NCBI GenBank assembly: GCA_011947345.1
Contig: JAAVTG010001021.1
Coordinates: forward strand, 310,001 to 374,000
Reading direction: 5' to 3'
DNA length: 64,000 bases
Source of the DNA: Phytophthora quininea
Taxonomy: Eukaryota > Oomycota > Peronosporomycetes > Peronosporales > Peronosporaceae
The notes beneath the pieces are model-generated. The model was not told the origin of the DNA. It ran no database searches and was given only the letters and a program-made list of their open reading frames with translations. Position numbers and translations under genes: made by a program. Each line of letters begins with the position of its first letter. The stretch's first letter is position 1. Shown in pieces: positions 1-12,210 of this stretch.

Positions 1-1349
1 TACACGTGATACTCCCAAGTGAGTCAAACGGCTCCGCCCGGACGAGGGATTTATCCGGGGCTGTGACCTGGGGATCCTCCCACAAGAGATTTTGGGACTC
101 TGTTTGGGACCGGGAGGGCCCTGGGCCGGTCAGTACCTTCACCTTGTGTACCCCCTTCGAAAACGGTTGTTTTGATCAGGGACCGGTCACCGAGTTGTTC
201 AATGAACGTCTCGACCTGGTACGGGTGAGCTGCGGGTGGCAGTTGTACACACAACGGTCCGGGACACTGCCTGGGTCCAGGACCGGGAACACGACACACA
301 ATATACAATCTGTTCTTTCGGGCGGAAGACTCCGGGGGCGAAGGCCCTAGAAATATGGAGTGTGCAAACCCGGGTCGGCTAGACCGCTGCCGGGACACAC
401 AAATATGAAATGCCTAATTCCCTGGGGAATGAAGGCAAATAGAACGGAAATATTACCGGGATAGCCTCAATCCCAGCTTCGGCCCTCTGTGGCCCTGGTC
501 CCAGACGATCGCACTGAAGAGAACACTTGCGCGCTCGAGGGGAAAAGGTAGACTGAATTGGTCGCCCCAGCCTTCGCTGGGGCGAGTTACGCTCTTATGA
601 ACCATGCTTGATTGCACTAAGGACCCGGTCTGGGACCCGGGTCCGCTGCCTTCGATAATGCCCCGATGTGGTCCGGGTACGTACCTTGATCGACTTGATT
701 TGGAAGCGCTATGGCGCGTCGTACTTGACCGGGGCCCAGTATGGCCTTGATGGGAGGCACCTCGTCCTATCCCGGGAACCGGACGTCGCCTCGTAGTGGA
801 TCGTCTGGTTATGACTTGACTTGAGTATAGAAGCCGGTGCAGATCCTGACCGGGGCCGCGAGACGGGGCAGCTTGAGGTCCAGACCTGATGTGGTCCACA
901 TCACTGGCCCCGGTCCCGATTGCATCCTGGTCCGGGTCCGATGTGGTCCACACCTAGGGCCCAGGTCGGAGTGAGCCGGGGCTGGCACGGGAGTTCCCGG
1001 CACTATGCCACATCATGATGGACTTCGTGGAAAGTACGCCTGAGAAGCCAAAATCTCTGTGGGTAATGAAGATAAACCATCGTTGTCTCAGAGTGAGGCA
1101 AAAGCTTTACGGTGGCGTTACCAACACTGGACGAGGGCTAGGTGTAACGGCGCTAGAATTACCGTTACTTGCGTACACTATAGGTTAAGAGGAAGCTCGC
1201 AATAAACGAACCAAAATCTCAACTCTGTTTTTGTCAGGTCCAGGGCAAACAGTCCTGACCACTCAAGTGCAGATCGACTCTGGATTGGCTGAAATCCTAG
1301 CTTTCCAGCCAATCAGAGGAAGACAACGCAGCACGCGCTACTTTCATCC
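1..1349. other. Gene-free, repeat-like sequence
   Basis: No credible gene is seen. Open frames here are short, lack family signatures, and overlap on both strands. From about 600 to 1000 the sequence is rich in variants of GGTCCGGGTCC. The words ATGTGGTCCACA (near 889 and 940) and ATGTGGTCCGGG (near 664) recur, suggesting a decayed low-complexity or tandem repeat. Confidence 0.5.
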
Positions 1350-2221
1350 TTGTACCTACTTTCTGTATCAAATTGTGTGACTCTACCTACAAATGCATCT
1401 TTGGATGTGGCCCGTCACACTAGGGCTGCCATGCTAAACCTGTTCAACCAGGCGTTGACTAATGTGTTCCTAAGTGGCCTGTCCGATCAAGTGTCCAAGA
1501 TGAACCCGTGCGACATGTGGAAGGAACTGGAGCAAAAGTCGGAATCCTGGCTATGCATGGAGATGCTGGTTTTACTTCCAAGCGAGTTCTGGGGAAGATC
1601 AATCAGCATGACTGCAGGTCGATGAATGGGTTCATATTCGATGGTAAGTAAAAGGAAGTATTATATGGGCTACAAGTGTTCTCGCTGCGCCGCAAAGCGG
1701 CACAGCCAGCTCGCCCCACCTCCGTTTTAATTTCTTTTCTCGAATGTACTGATAAAAAGAAAATACCCCAGCCCTCCGTTGTTGGTCAGATATTTGTCCT
1801 TTCTCGGGCGCAACTAAAGAAGTTATGCAGAGGGAGCAACCAGCGCCTGGAGGTGGTTGATTGCTGTTGGGTATTGGCACTGGAGATGGAAATGCTCGTC
1901 GAGCATGCGGGAAGAATAGTAAATATATGAAATACCTTTCAAAAATCTAGATGTTTTTAAATATTTTAGGATGTTTCAAATCAGAGCACTGTCTCAGTAT
2001 TTGAGGCATCTCAATCTACTATTTATACTTATGTTCATACTTACATTGGTTAATTTTCATCCAATCAGAAGTCCGTATTTTGTGACTGACATGGCGACAG
2101 ACACGCATTTTATTGTTTAAGATACACAGACACGAGCTTTGCGAATTCTGATGAAAACCGAGAGTTGGTAACTGGGTGTAAAAGCATTATGGCTGATGCA
2201 TGTATTACTTGAAAAAGTTCG
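1350..2221. other. Probable decayed retroelement sequence upstream of the copia remnant
   Basis: A 91-codon open frame (1350-1625, plus strand) has no ATG start and no clear family signature. Its place about 600 bp upstream of a copia RNase H remnant on the same strand makes a gag remnant possible. That is inference from position only. The AT-rich remainder to 2221 shows nothing recognisable. Confidence 0.25.
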
Positions 2222-2574
2222 CGTCAAGATATTGTTAGCCTTCATACGGCACAAACTGAATTAATAGCAGCAAGCGAAGATATTAAAGAGAGCGAGTGGC
2301 TATCACACTTATTTGAGGAGTCGTGTGTTAAACAATCGCAACCGATAATGTATTGGTGTGATAACAAAGATGATATTAGTATTATTAAGGACCCAGCAAA
2401 CCTTGCACCCACAAAGCGTTTTGATATTTAGGGGCTGTGTGATAGAGAAGTCCATGATAAAGGGAGAATAGTAGTTTCATACTGCAACACAAATGATGTG
2501 GTGGCAGACACACTCATAAAGGCATTGCCTTGATCTCAATTCGAGAAGCTAAAATTTCTTATGGGAGTCAGAGA
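2222..2574 (+). pseudogene. Ty1/copia reverse transcriptase-RNase H remnant
   Basis: The plus-strand translation gives the C-terminal RNase H of a Ty1/copia polyprotein. Visible landmarks are TAQTELIAASEDIKESEWL (the copia T-E-x-EYxA-x-EW block), WCDNKDDISIIKDP (the DN-SAI-LxxNP block with its catalytic Asp), and DVVADTLIKALP (the ADxLTKxLP end signature). An in-frame TAG follows RFDI where the family continues with a histidine-rich stretch, and the frame stops again at ALP. No intact reverse transcriptase, integrase or LTR pair was found around it. It is a truncated, inactive copy. Confidence 0.8.
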
Positions 2575-5244
2575 CTTAACAAAACCTGTACCACAATGGG
2601 TATAGGTGATTAAAGTATCCATTTCACCATGTATTAATAAAATGATGTGTCAAAGTTGAAGTGCAAAAGGTAGGCTAAAGTTAAAGGGCAAGTGACTACA
2701 GCGCTACAAAGATGATAGGGCATCGCCCGAAAGCTGCCGTCGTGCGCTTGAAAGGATCCTACAACGGATAGCAGAACGGTATTTACTGTTATCTCGGTTC
2801 ATGTGATATTTCTAATGCTAAATTGATCGTGCCGGTGAAAGTGTGCAGTTGTTCTCCCTAAATGTCGATAAAATCCGGTATACGCGATACCTCTAATTTT
2901 TAATATAGCATAGTGAACTCTTATTTAGCTACGGCGCTACCAGTCGTTCCTCGGGAAGCACTTTGTTATGCTCTCCTTCTAAAACAATCACTTCCGGTTT
3001 TACCGCTAGCTACTACAAGATCCTCTTCCCTTGCTCCGAATTGCCCGTCAGTGCATTTGTTTATTTGTATTGGTTTTATATATGGGTTTTCAACTGAGAA
3101 ACCTCAGGAAACTGTGCTCATCTGTTCAGATAAAGACTAACTTTGCAATAGGGTTTTGGTCTACCAACAGCTCGTATTCCCTTCCAGATATCTACCAGGT
3201 CGGTGAAACTGCAATGAAAATCGACATGCCGCCCGCTCGAACCTAGGATATTAAGGGGGACCAAAGAGATGAGAACCCTCCCAAAAGGGCATTTCTACGG
3301 TCCATGAGGCAGATTGGATCGATTCAATAGGATGGCGATTTTATATCAAAAATCACTTAAATATGAAATTGATGGACCAGCGCTGCTCTTTGTCGATGGC
3401 TTCGACAGCTAGGTGTCGGAGCAAGGAGTGCGCGTTGCGGCTGAGGAAGTCGTTTTCCCTTTGCTCTACGGCAACAAGCAACTAATAACGCTATTGTGTA
3501 TTTGTTCGCATCTCACGGCTTAGCTGCCGTCCGCATCACGTTGCTGTCCCCCATCGAGAAGCGCAAACGCGCGATATTCTTACAGGCTGTGATTCTACAA
3601 AAGAGCAAGTTGCCATTGAAGTGTGGATCTGGTGGCATGCAGCTTGGAGGCGATGGGGTTCACGACACACGGGCTTCTAGCTGCCCGTGCTGATGGGAGC
3701 TCGTGTTGCTCGCTGGCATTCGTGTCACATGCAGCGTGCATGATGTGGTGCTTGCCGCAAGGAGGACTTGCAGCTCGAGGCAACTTAGCATTATCGGTGA
3801 TCGACGCCAGTTTGCGACCCTTCGTATTGAAGTTGCCGCTACAGAGAGCAGTGGTTGGTTACCACGACTGACACCCCAGGGCAACCAAGACTAGGGCTCG
3901 GCTGGGCTAAGTTGGTGTTCACTTCCCAACTTGCTGGAAGCGAGGGAGAGCATGGCGTTCCAACTTGACGATCCGCTAGACCCGCAAGTCACGTTGGCGT
4001 ATGCGAGATTGAGGCGTGGGAGGATTTTTGTCAGAACTAACAATTCGATGCTTTAAAACAGCAATTCTTAGCGCGAAGAGTTGAGGCGAAGGCAGGCTTG
4101 AGTCAGTTATAGGTTAACTCGACTAAAAAGATGTTTTCGTGCGATTTGAAGTTTAATTTACTCAATCGTACAATTTTTGTGTCTATTTCTTTTGTATAGA
4201 CAACCCGAACTGATTCACCCAGCTTTTTGTCGCTGTCGGTACGTTGCGGAGTTTAAAACCTTGCTAATCCAATGATTGCTTCCAATCGACCAGATGGAGC
4301 CATACCGACCATGGAGGAAACGAACACGCCGACAATTGCTGTTCTGGTGTCATCGGCAGCAATAATGGCCCCGGACGTATGTTGGCCCGCGCTAGTAAAG
4401 TGGATGAGAGAACGGTAAGGGTATGATGATACAATCTAAGCTTGCTGCGCCACGACGAAAGAGAACAAGTGGAAAACGCTGCCTAGCGCCAAAACTTTCA
4501 TTCAATCGGCAATTTCCGACCACCTTGTGCAAATTCGCAAAAGAAAAAGAGGCTACCATGGAGGAGGTGACGGTGGAACCCGTCATATCGGAGCTCACAC
4601 GAGCATCGGCAACGTCATGAATGGTGCTATTGTCGTGGTGTTCAACGCTGAGTTGAAGATTAAACTGCAGGAACACACGTCATCAACTATTTTATAATAT
4701 GCGACGAGATTATACTACAACATGGTCACAAGAACCTTTTAAGACGATCTTATTCACATAAAAGGCAAATAGAGACAAGAAAGCAACAAGATCTTACAAG
4801 AACACGCGTCGAACTGCAAAACCAATCCGTCCTTCAGCACTACGGCTACGATGGCTACGCCCCATTACCAATGTCAAGCCGATACAAGCTCTATACCTGG
4901 AACAATTGCTTGGTGTTTCTGCATTATTAGAGTGCACACTGGATGTTGGTGACCGCGTCCTTCCTATGTTTCTAAGTTGTTTGATCAGGAAGTTGGTTAT
5001 TGGGTGCGGTTCAAGGATCGTGACATCTCCAGCACCAAGAGAGCGACATGGGTCAAAGAGCCAACGAGCCGTATTAAAACATGCATAAATCCCGAGAAGA
5101 TAATCTTATCGGAGTTAGAGCCAGTGGACTTCCACAAGTGTGACGACGATTGATTTTATGACGCGTGAAGGAATTCCGCACGCGGACATTTTTGCACACC
5201 CGTAACTGTCGCTTGGATGCGGCGCGCGAACAACCTGTGCGAGC
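2575..5244. other. Intergenic and decayed repeat sequence
   Basis: Nothing in this stretch can be supported as a gene. Open frames at 2913-3246, 3496-3894 and 4392-4676 overlap on both strands, are under 95 codons and carry no known motif. The 3' part of the copia element, including an LTR, may lie around 2600-3200, but I found no second copy in the window to define it. Bases 4950-5150 translate to a few plausible peptide blocks just upstream of the SET remnant and may be its decayed N-terminal part. Confidence 0.4.
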
Positions 5245-5592
5245 GAGGGGCTTATTGAGACGCGCATCAGCATCGATCTATATGCCGTTACAGACATTCC
5301 AATAGCTTGAAGCATAGGGAGGTACTGCGTGGAGCTAACGGCGCAGTATGGAGGATCTGAGAGTGAGAGGGGCACGATGTATATAGGAGAAAGTCCTCCA
5401 AAAGGTGGACCATTTTTGTTGATTCAAAACCGTATGGTAACTACACACATCTCTAATGCAATCACACTGGAGTACAGTACCAGGAAGTTGCATAAGGTGG
5501 CAGTTGTGGCGGGACGTGAGATCACAATCGACTACAGCGACTCACTCGGCTTCGTGTGCCGTTGCGGATCCGCGTTGTGCCGTGACAAATGA
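5245..5592 (+). pseudogene. SET-domain protein remnant (SET plus post-SET)
   Basis: Read in one plus-strand frame, this segment has the start of a SET domain (ISIDLYAVTDIPIA, then IGRYCVELTAQYG) and its end: a degraded NHSC-like block (THISNAITLEYS), REITIDYSD (the catalytic-tyrosine region of SET) and the post-SET cysteines FVCRCGSALC. SET domains methylate lysines on histones. Here an in-frame TGA sits at about 5311-5313, between the two first blocks, the NHSC asparagine-histidine pair is lost, and no start codon is evident. I judge it a dead copy. Similar stand-alone SET fragments are multicopy near transposons in oomycete genomes, from general knowledge. Confidence 0.7.
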
Positions 5593-6943
5593 AAATCAGA
5601 ATGAGGTAGCATTGGTTTTAATATATCATCCAGTAAGCGTCCCTCTCTTCTGGTTGGGCGCTGCCGTCAGATGCCTACTAAGTCCCGGAGATGCAGTCCA
5701 GTTGTGTCGAGTTTCGCCAAGTCGGTGCTACTCCTGACCAAGGGGCAGCAGCCGATGGACAACAAGAAGGTAGTCGCTAGCTAACCTGAGTAATAAAGTT
5801 ATCTGTCCTACGTTGACTACCTCCTAAACCGGTCGGCGTTACTTGACTCGAAACAGGGGTGGCGCTGATTGAGGTGCCGTGCGTCGCCGGGCTCACGGGC
5901 TATGATACCGTGGGGGCTGGTTACCACTGGCGCCTCCGACGCGGCGTACGGGCGCGGGCTACGATACCGCTCACTCTCGTGCTAGTGCGGGCTCTGATAC
6001 CGCCGGTTGGGATTGCCGCCACCTGTGTCGACAGCCGTCTGCAACGTAAGAATTAATAGACACCTTGGCCTGGTTGTTGTTCGTGTTTGGTCTTCTCTGC
6101 TAATTATAAACTAACCTGCCTACCACATGCATGCATGCATGGCACGCCTTCTGCCTTCTTGCGATCTTCGCACTTCCACTGTTTCGTTCGCGAATGGTCG
6201 CGGCCGTTGCTGCTTGGGGGTTCTGGTTGCTAGTCCCCAGTCCTTGGTCACCGCGAAAGCTGGCGCCTTTCGTGGTCACTTACTGGAGGTCGCTGGGAGT
6301 CGTGTGGTCTTCATCTTCGTCCGGGTGGTCCTTCGCTGCTCGATCAGCTGTCCTGCAGAGTTGACGCGTCGCCGCGTGCTGCTCGTTGTAGTTGTAGTTA
6401 CCTGCTCAATATAATCTCCAATCGGAAAACTGTTCATGTTACTATCCCTTCAGATTCATTTGTGTGTGGTTTTAAAACAGTTACGTGTCGAAATGGATGA
6501 AGTGTGTGAGTTATTAAAACGTAGTATAACTTCTTCAATATATTTTTCTAAAATTAAACACGAGATAAGTGACGATGTGTGCTATCCGCGCGAGACTCCC
6601 CGTCACTATACAATAAGCCCCAGCAGGAACAGGCGTGACGCTGCAGCCAGCATTACCGTTAGTTTAAGCACGACATTCTGATACAGGCAATGCAAACAGC
6701 TTACGATATAATGCCAGCGCGGAAGGCAAGGAACCTATTTTATATTAAGATCCAGCTTTGCCAGAGGTTGATAGACCAGCGAGAAAACGAAAGGGATGTT
6801 GCGAGGTTTAATTAGATGGATATATTTTGGTTTTTATCAATCACATTCCTCTCTGTACGTGCCTGTATCATCTATTTCCTGCTCGGGCCCAAAGCCTCTC
6901 GATTGAAGAAAGTTAGTAATGGTGGTACGGCACGCTACATATA
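5593..6943. other. Intergenic sequence with short degenerate repeats
   Basis: No gene is supported. At about 5894-6003 three variants of GGGCTNYGATACCG follow one another (near 5896, 5957 and 5990). The last, GCTCTGATACC, is the reverse complement of the classic initiator-tRNA primer binding site of plant-type retroelements, so an old minus-strand LTR element is possible. Frames at 6127-6414 are GC-rich, overlap each other and show no motif. Confidence 0.4.
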
Positions 6944-6945
6944 TA

Positions 6946-7184
6946 CACTGCCGGTCAAAATAAACCGGCCACCCACGTTTCGGTCGATATCTCGGTCAAT
7001 AATTAGTGTTAGACGGTGAGCTTTTGATATGTTATTTGTACTGTGCAACGCCAAAGCCTACTAGTGCTAACACTCGCGTTTTTGCGGTTTGTAGCATACC
7101 TCTCATACAACTATCGCTTTTGCACTACGGCCCAAACTTCCGGCCACCAACATCCCATACAAAACACTACATAAAAAGAAATGG
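6946..7184 (+). repeat. Left terminal inverted repeat of the Tc1 element
   Basis: About 239 bp that pair with 8283-8521 in inverse orientation. The outermost bases are CACTG next to a TA dinucleotide. Mismatches between the arms are few (for example GGTCAAAA against GACCGACA at the tip, and ATGTAG against ATATAG near the inner edge). Confidence 0.9.
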
Positions 7185-7284
7185 GTACAGGAAAAGTAGA
7201 GCAGTCTTTCTCGTCCAGCCGTTCTGGTGCTGCTTGGCGCGATGCTTTCGTAGTTGAGCGCTGCAGTTTCCAATTTGCAATTGC

Positions 7285-8300
7285 ATAGCACCGTGGCTAT
7301 GTGACGAGGAGCGAGGGCGAGTACAAGGTCTTTGTGAGGCAGAGCTCTCTGTGCGAGCAATTTCAAGGAAGGTCAAGCGCTCAAGAGACTCTGTCGGGCG
7401 AGCGCTGTTGCCTCGTTCAGATACCAAGCCACGCCCAGGCCGCAAGCCCATCGTCTCCGAGCGGCTGGCGCGTCGCCTGCTCCGGAAAGCCTCCTCCGGA
7501 GACTTCTCGGCCGCGCAGCTCAAGACCGACTGCAACGTCACCTGTTCGGTGCGCACGATTAGGCTCCTTCTCGCTGGCGTCGATTGGCTCGACTACTCTA
7601 AGATGGAGAACAAGCTGGCTTTGACGACTGCGCACAAGGCGGCTCGTCTAGCGTGGGCCAAGGACATGGTTCTGAAGTCCACAGAGGAGTGGGATTGCGT
7701 TGTATTTTCGGACGAAAAGAAATTTAATCTGGATGGACCAGACGGGCTGCAAAGGTATTGGCATGACGTTCGTCTGCCTTTGCGTTCAACCGTGCGTCGT
7801 CAAAATGGTGGAGGATCCGTGATGGTGTGGGGCGGCTTCAGCGCGAAGGGCAAGACGGAGCTCGCGGTGCTTGTGGGGCGGCAAGCCTCAGCATATTATA
7901 TCCATATTGTGTCTGAGTACTTGCTGCCCTACGCTCATCTGCACTACGGGGTTGATTTTGTGTACCATCAGGACAACGCTTCGATAAACACGTCTCGAGA
8001 GACGATGGAGTTTTTGACGAGCAGAGCGTCAACCTGATGGCTTGGCCTGCTCGCTCGCCAGATCTCAACCCCATCGAAAATCTATGGGCAATTCTAGCGC
8101 GCAAGGTATACCCAAACGGTAGGCAGTACGCTAATGTGGCTGAACTAACTGATGCTATACTCCAAGCGTGGAAGATTATCGAGCACACGACGCTGACGAC
8201 GTTAATATGGTCGATGCCGCGCAGGTGCATTGAAGTGATCGAAAGGGCGATAAAACACACTACTAATGCAAGTAGTCTGTATCCATTTCTTTTTATATAG
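7285..8300 (+). pseudogene. Tc1-family transposase, frame-broken
   Basis: This is a DDE transposase that excises and reinserts its own element. The frame starting near 7285 gives a helix-turn-helix (CDEERGRVQGLCEAELSVRA) and a second DNA-binding region with PRPGRKP, then FSDEKKF (first Asp), VMVWGGFS and YHQDNA (second Asp). At 8011-8015 a run of five T where six are needed breaks the frame, which otherwise stops at 8037. The next frame continues with WPARSPDLNPIENLW (third catalytic acidic residue) and ends at 8300. No in-frame ATG precedes the helix-turn-helix, although an out-of-frame ATG lies at 7181. The T-run break may be an assembly error like those elsewhere in the window. The missing start suggests real decay. 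Confidence 0.88.
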
Positions 8301-8521
8301 TGTTTTGTATGGGATGTTGGTGGCCGGAAGTTTGGGCCGTAGTGCAAAAGCGATAGTTGTATGAGAGGTATGCTACAAACCGCAAAAACGCGAGTGTTAG
8401 CACTAGTAGGCTTTGGCGTTGCACAGTACAAATACCATATCAAAAGCTCATCGTCTAACACTAATTATTGACTGAGATATCGACCAAAACGTGGGTGGCC
8501 GGTTTATTTTGACCGACAGTG
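8283..8521 (-). repeat. Right terminal inverted repeat of the Tc1 element
   Basis: The inverse partner of 6946-7184. It overlaps the last few codons of the transposase frame and ends CAGTG next to the flanking TA at 8522-8523. Confidence 0.9.
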
Positions 8522-8523
8522 TA

Positions 8524-10578
8524 GCAGATCGTACAATATCATTGCTTCGGTTGTAGATCGAGGTTGACGAATCAGCAAAAATGTTCAGAGCCAAGAAGCG
8601 AAAAGGCAACTTGTTACCCCCGGAATAGGACCTATTCATCTTTAATCATGACAATATTAATCACTACAACATGCATTACCACACAAAGAAGCGTTATCGC
8701 TTCTTCACAACCGACGCCGTCACGACCACCATACTACTGACAGAGGAGAAACCCACCGGCGGTAACCTGCTTTCCTAGCTCAAACCATCCTCACTGATCG
8801 TCAATGGAACGGAACACACATATCCAAATGCGAACTATGAAGTCTGAAGTGGGGAGAAATTCCGTGTGACCGGTGATTGGACGCGGGTGAATCGAACCTA
8901 AGCTATAGGAGACGTATTCGAACAAGGGGATCCTTCCCAAATCCATGTGTCGCGATATCCTCATATTGATGGCGACCTCGATGCCTTCCGCCATGATGCA
9001 TATGGACACGATGAAGTTCTCAGATTCCAGCAATATGATGGGAGAGGGTTTAATTCACCGCACCCGACGGATACGAAGCAGGTGAGAGGGAGAGAGCAAC
9101 CTCGAGGACAATAACTTCTGCTGGTTTCCGGAACGGGGTGAAATGGCGCATTCATAACGCATTGTTTTACGACTGATTAGTGTGAATCTTCTATAAAATA
9201 TTCTCTGGCGCCAAAAGGAGGATGACAGCAGCCCGTAAGGAAAGACCAAGGGGAAAGAGAGGGTGACAGGTTAAGGTGGTCCCGGTGAACATTAACGTGA
9301 CGCGCCCTTGTTGAGCCCAGGGTCCTTGAGAGGCACGGATGACATCCGACAGTTCCACGACGAGCCGGGGTTGTACGTGGTCAGATTGCCTGGTCATGCG
9401 AAGCGGTACTTATCTGTCGCGATAAAGACATGCAACCCCACCGCTATGCAAATTCGATATGGCGGGTATTGTAGAGCTGTCCACGCCCCACGCTGCACGC
9501 TGCACGCTCGCGTCGCCTCCCTGTACAATCAGTGCGACATGGGGAAATATGTATGCCGGGTATGAAGAGGCGAATTCACATCGAGGCTGTCGTTGGTATT
9601 TGGTCGGGGATCCTGGTCGATTTAGAGACACGGCTTCGTGAGAGGTCCGGCGAGTTCGGAATGCGGCTATGGACAAACTCGGCTCCCGTACTGAAAGAAC
9701 AGGGGTTTTCACCTTTTAGGCTGTACATGACCACATCTTGGCAATTCTCCACGAGCTCGTACTAAGAGTTCAATACTGATTTGCAGTCAGTACTTATTCT
9801 TTGGATTCTTGGGTGGTGGGCATCGATTCCAGAATCGGAAAAGCGTATGCGGTTCGGGACACCTGGTAAGTAACAACACCTCGACGTTCGCGCGCCACCA
9901 TCCTGTGTCTCTAAGGGGATGAACATGAGCGCATTACAGGTGTGAAGATTGAGGAGCCGAGCTGTACAGCTTTTTTCTCCTGTTTTGTTTGTTGTTCATG
10001 ATAACCATCGGTGTGTCCCGTGCCTCGACCGGTGGCTCGCCGACCCCGTTGTGCCACAGAAATTGCCAGGGCCTCGATGTAGCTCTTGTCTCCGTGTTTA
10101 CTACGGGTCGATGACGATCTCAAGCGGCGAATACCCTATATAGAGGTCCGACTGGACCTTGCGGCTGGACACAGTTGCCTGATGTGCAAGCGACTGCTCC
10201 TAGAGGACCTCGTCGTGGCCGACTCGTGCGATTCGTACCGGGTGTTGTGTCCGCGTGGGCCATCGAGAGACGAACAAGAGCGGTCAGTCGTGGTCTTACC
10301 TTGTCAACCCCAGCAGACCAAGCAAGAAGTGTAGGAAGAAGAAGAGCACTTTAAGAGAGATCGTATTTTACTATTAGCCTTACTGCTTAAGCCTCGATCC
10401 CCTCCTTCGCTTCCTCCGGCCTGGAACTACCCGCAAGGACACAGATACACGACAGGTGACTTAACAGTATTTCTATCCGTCTTCAGAAATCGCCAGTAGC
10501 TACTGCAAATTTCTAAATAGTATATTTTCACGAAATTCCTCGAGAGCCTCCAGCGCGGGTTTGTATCGGATTTCTGGC
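8524..10578. other. Intergenic sequence without recognisable genes
   Basis: Several open frames of 60-107 codons lie on both strands (for example 8791-9033 minus, 9308-9565 plus, 10086-10334 plus). They overlap, carry no motif I know, and most lack a good ATG context. A few stretches read like decayed coding sequence, but I cannot assign a family. Confidence 0.4.
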
Positions 10579-10583
10579 CCGGA

Positions 10584-10824
10584 TGTTGTGGGTTTACTGG
10601 AAGACGAATGAGTCTTGATAAGCTTGCGTTGTAGCAGGAAAAAGGAAGACTGAGCTATATGAAAGTGCCCTGACGGCAAGTAGGCACGAGACGCTGCAGC
10701 GTCTGTGCGAAGGAAGTGAAACCTATGAAACCTAAAACTCCTAAAGCAGTGAAACCTATGGGAATTAAACCTAAAACTGCTGGAGTTGGGAGTTGTTGCC
10801 TTTTGAGGGATGCTATCCATCACA
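10584..10824 (-). repeat. 3' LTR of the gypsy element
   Basis: A 241-bp LTR that begins TGTTGTGG and ends ATCACA on the plus strand (TG...CA). It differs from the other LTR by one T in a TTT/TTTT run only, so insertion was recent or the copies were homogenised. Confidence 0.95.
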
Positions 10825-10836
10825 ATCCCTCCTTTA

Positions 10837-11346
10837 GACGAGCAGTGGCCCGGGTATCGGGTAGCTGGTCGAGATACTCGCGGATGAGCTCCTTGACTTG
10901 TCCGAGGTTAGCAAGTGGCTCCCATGATGGGAAATTGAGGTGTTTATCCACTTGACCTTGTGCCGCTGAATACCCTTGCGTTTTCGATGCCCCGTAATCG
11001 GTTGGACCAATTCACCAGTCGATCCATCGGCAACGAGTACTGCAGGAACTCGTTGTTGGCGACTTGGCTCGGGAACGTAGTGGTGACGTCGAAGCAAAGA
11101 GACGTGAAACTCGGGAAAAAGACGCAAACCCTCCGGCAGAGTCAAGCGGTAGCGATCAGGACCCGTGACCGACTCAATACGGTATGACCCGATAAACCGA
11201 GACGCAAATTTGCGCTTGCCCGCTGATCCGGTGTGCGCGATGTCGAGGTTCTTCGTATCTAGTAGCACTTTATCGCCAACGGCAAAAATGGCAGTCGGAC
11301 GGTTGCGATCGTAGTGGCGATGCCAGGAACGCTGAGCCGCAGCCAT
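10837..11346 (-). pseudogene. Gypsy integrase C-terminus and chromodomain
   Basis: The minus-strand frame shows the integrase C-terminal GPY/F-type region (SYRIESVTGPDRYRLTLPEG, FPEFHVSLLRR), which binds DNA. It leads into a chromodomain that directs integration to marked chromatin (KGIQRHKVKW). Just after KVKW the frame slips: the expected FPSWEPLANLGQVKELIREY continues in another frame. The domain is therefore broken. This block is the C-terminal continuation of the integrase at 11364-12179. Confidence 0.85.
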
Positions 11347-11363
11347 GGCATCTTGCGCGGCGA

Positions 11364-12179
11364 TCAGAATGGCTTGCTGAGATTCGAGAAATGTTGCGGC
11401 TGGCTGAAGCGAAGTAGTAGCAGGGGTAGCGCCAAATCACTCACCGATCGCGGTAAATAGCCAAGATCCGCGACGAATGGGGCCAAACCAGTAGTCGAAT
11501 GGACTCGAGAATTGTACGCAAATTCCGCCAACGGTAGAAAACCCTCCCAATCGGTCTGATGCGGCTCGAGGAAGTGTCGAAGGTACTCGATGATGAACTT
11601 GTTAGCCACCTCCGACTGCCCATCTGTGGAAGGTTTGAACGCCGTGCTCAAATGCAAGTCGGAACTTTGGAGCTTCATGATGTTCGTCCAGAGCTTCGAA
11701 GTAAATTTGGGATCGCGGTCGGAGACAATTGAGCTGAGAAGACCATGTAGACGTTGATAGGATGCACAGAACTGCTTGGCAGTGTCAAGGGCTGAGTCTG
11801 TACTTGAAGTTGGCGTGAAGTGTGCTCGTTTTGTTAGTCGATCAACAATCACCATTATCGCGTCATGACCGACAGCCGTCGTTGGTAGGCTCACCATGAA
11901 GTCCATGCTGATATCTTGCCAGCGTGCCGACGGAATATCCAGTGGATGTAATAGCCCCGGTGCTTTACCGCGTGGGTTCTTCGAACGTTGGCAGGACTCA
12001 CAACTCGCCACATACTTGCGAACGCTTTTCACCAAATTAGGCCGGTAATACTTCGCTGCCATGAAAATGTGGGTCTTATGATAGCCAGGGTGACCTCGAG
12101 ACGCAACATCATGTTCCTCAAAAAGCAGTCGATTGCGTGGTGCTGGTGTCATATGTGGTGAATTCTGTGTGGGGCACAA
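11364..12179 (-). pseudogene. Gypsy integrase, zinc-binding and catalytic core
   Basis: The segment has the HHCC zinc-binding region (HPGYHKTHIF, then CESCQRSK) and the DDE core: MDFMVSLP (first Asp), VSDRDPKFTS (second Asp) and DGQSEVANKFI (Glu). It stops at 11364, after a C-terminal slip, before the GPY/F region. It is separated from RNase H by a frame change and apparent loss of sequence near 12180-12215. Confidence 0.88.
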
Positions 12180-12210
12180 TTTGGCCGGCGAAGATTGCGG
12201 CTCGTTTTGG

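Larger units (their letters stand above)
6946..8521 (+). mobile_element. Tc1/mariner DNA transposon with long terminal inverted repeats
   Basis: The element starts CACTGCCGGTCAAAATAAAC at 6946 and ends with its near-exact inverse at 8521. Both ends are flanked by TA (6944-6945 and 8522-8523), the Tc1/mariner target duplication. The length is about 1576 bp. It carries one transposase gene on the plus strand. The inverted repeats are about 240 bp each and differ at only a few positions, implying fairly recent activity, but the transposase has a frame break and no evident ATG. Confidence 0.93.

Noticed and set aside
1676..1930. Opposed open frames on both strands as small genes
   Set aside because: They overlap, lack family signatures and sit in repeat-like DNA.
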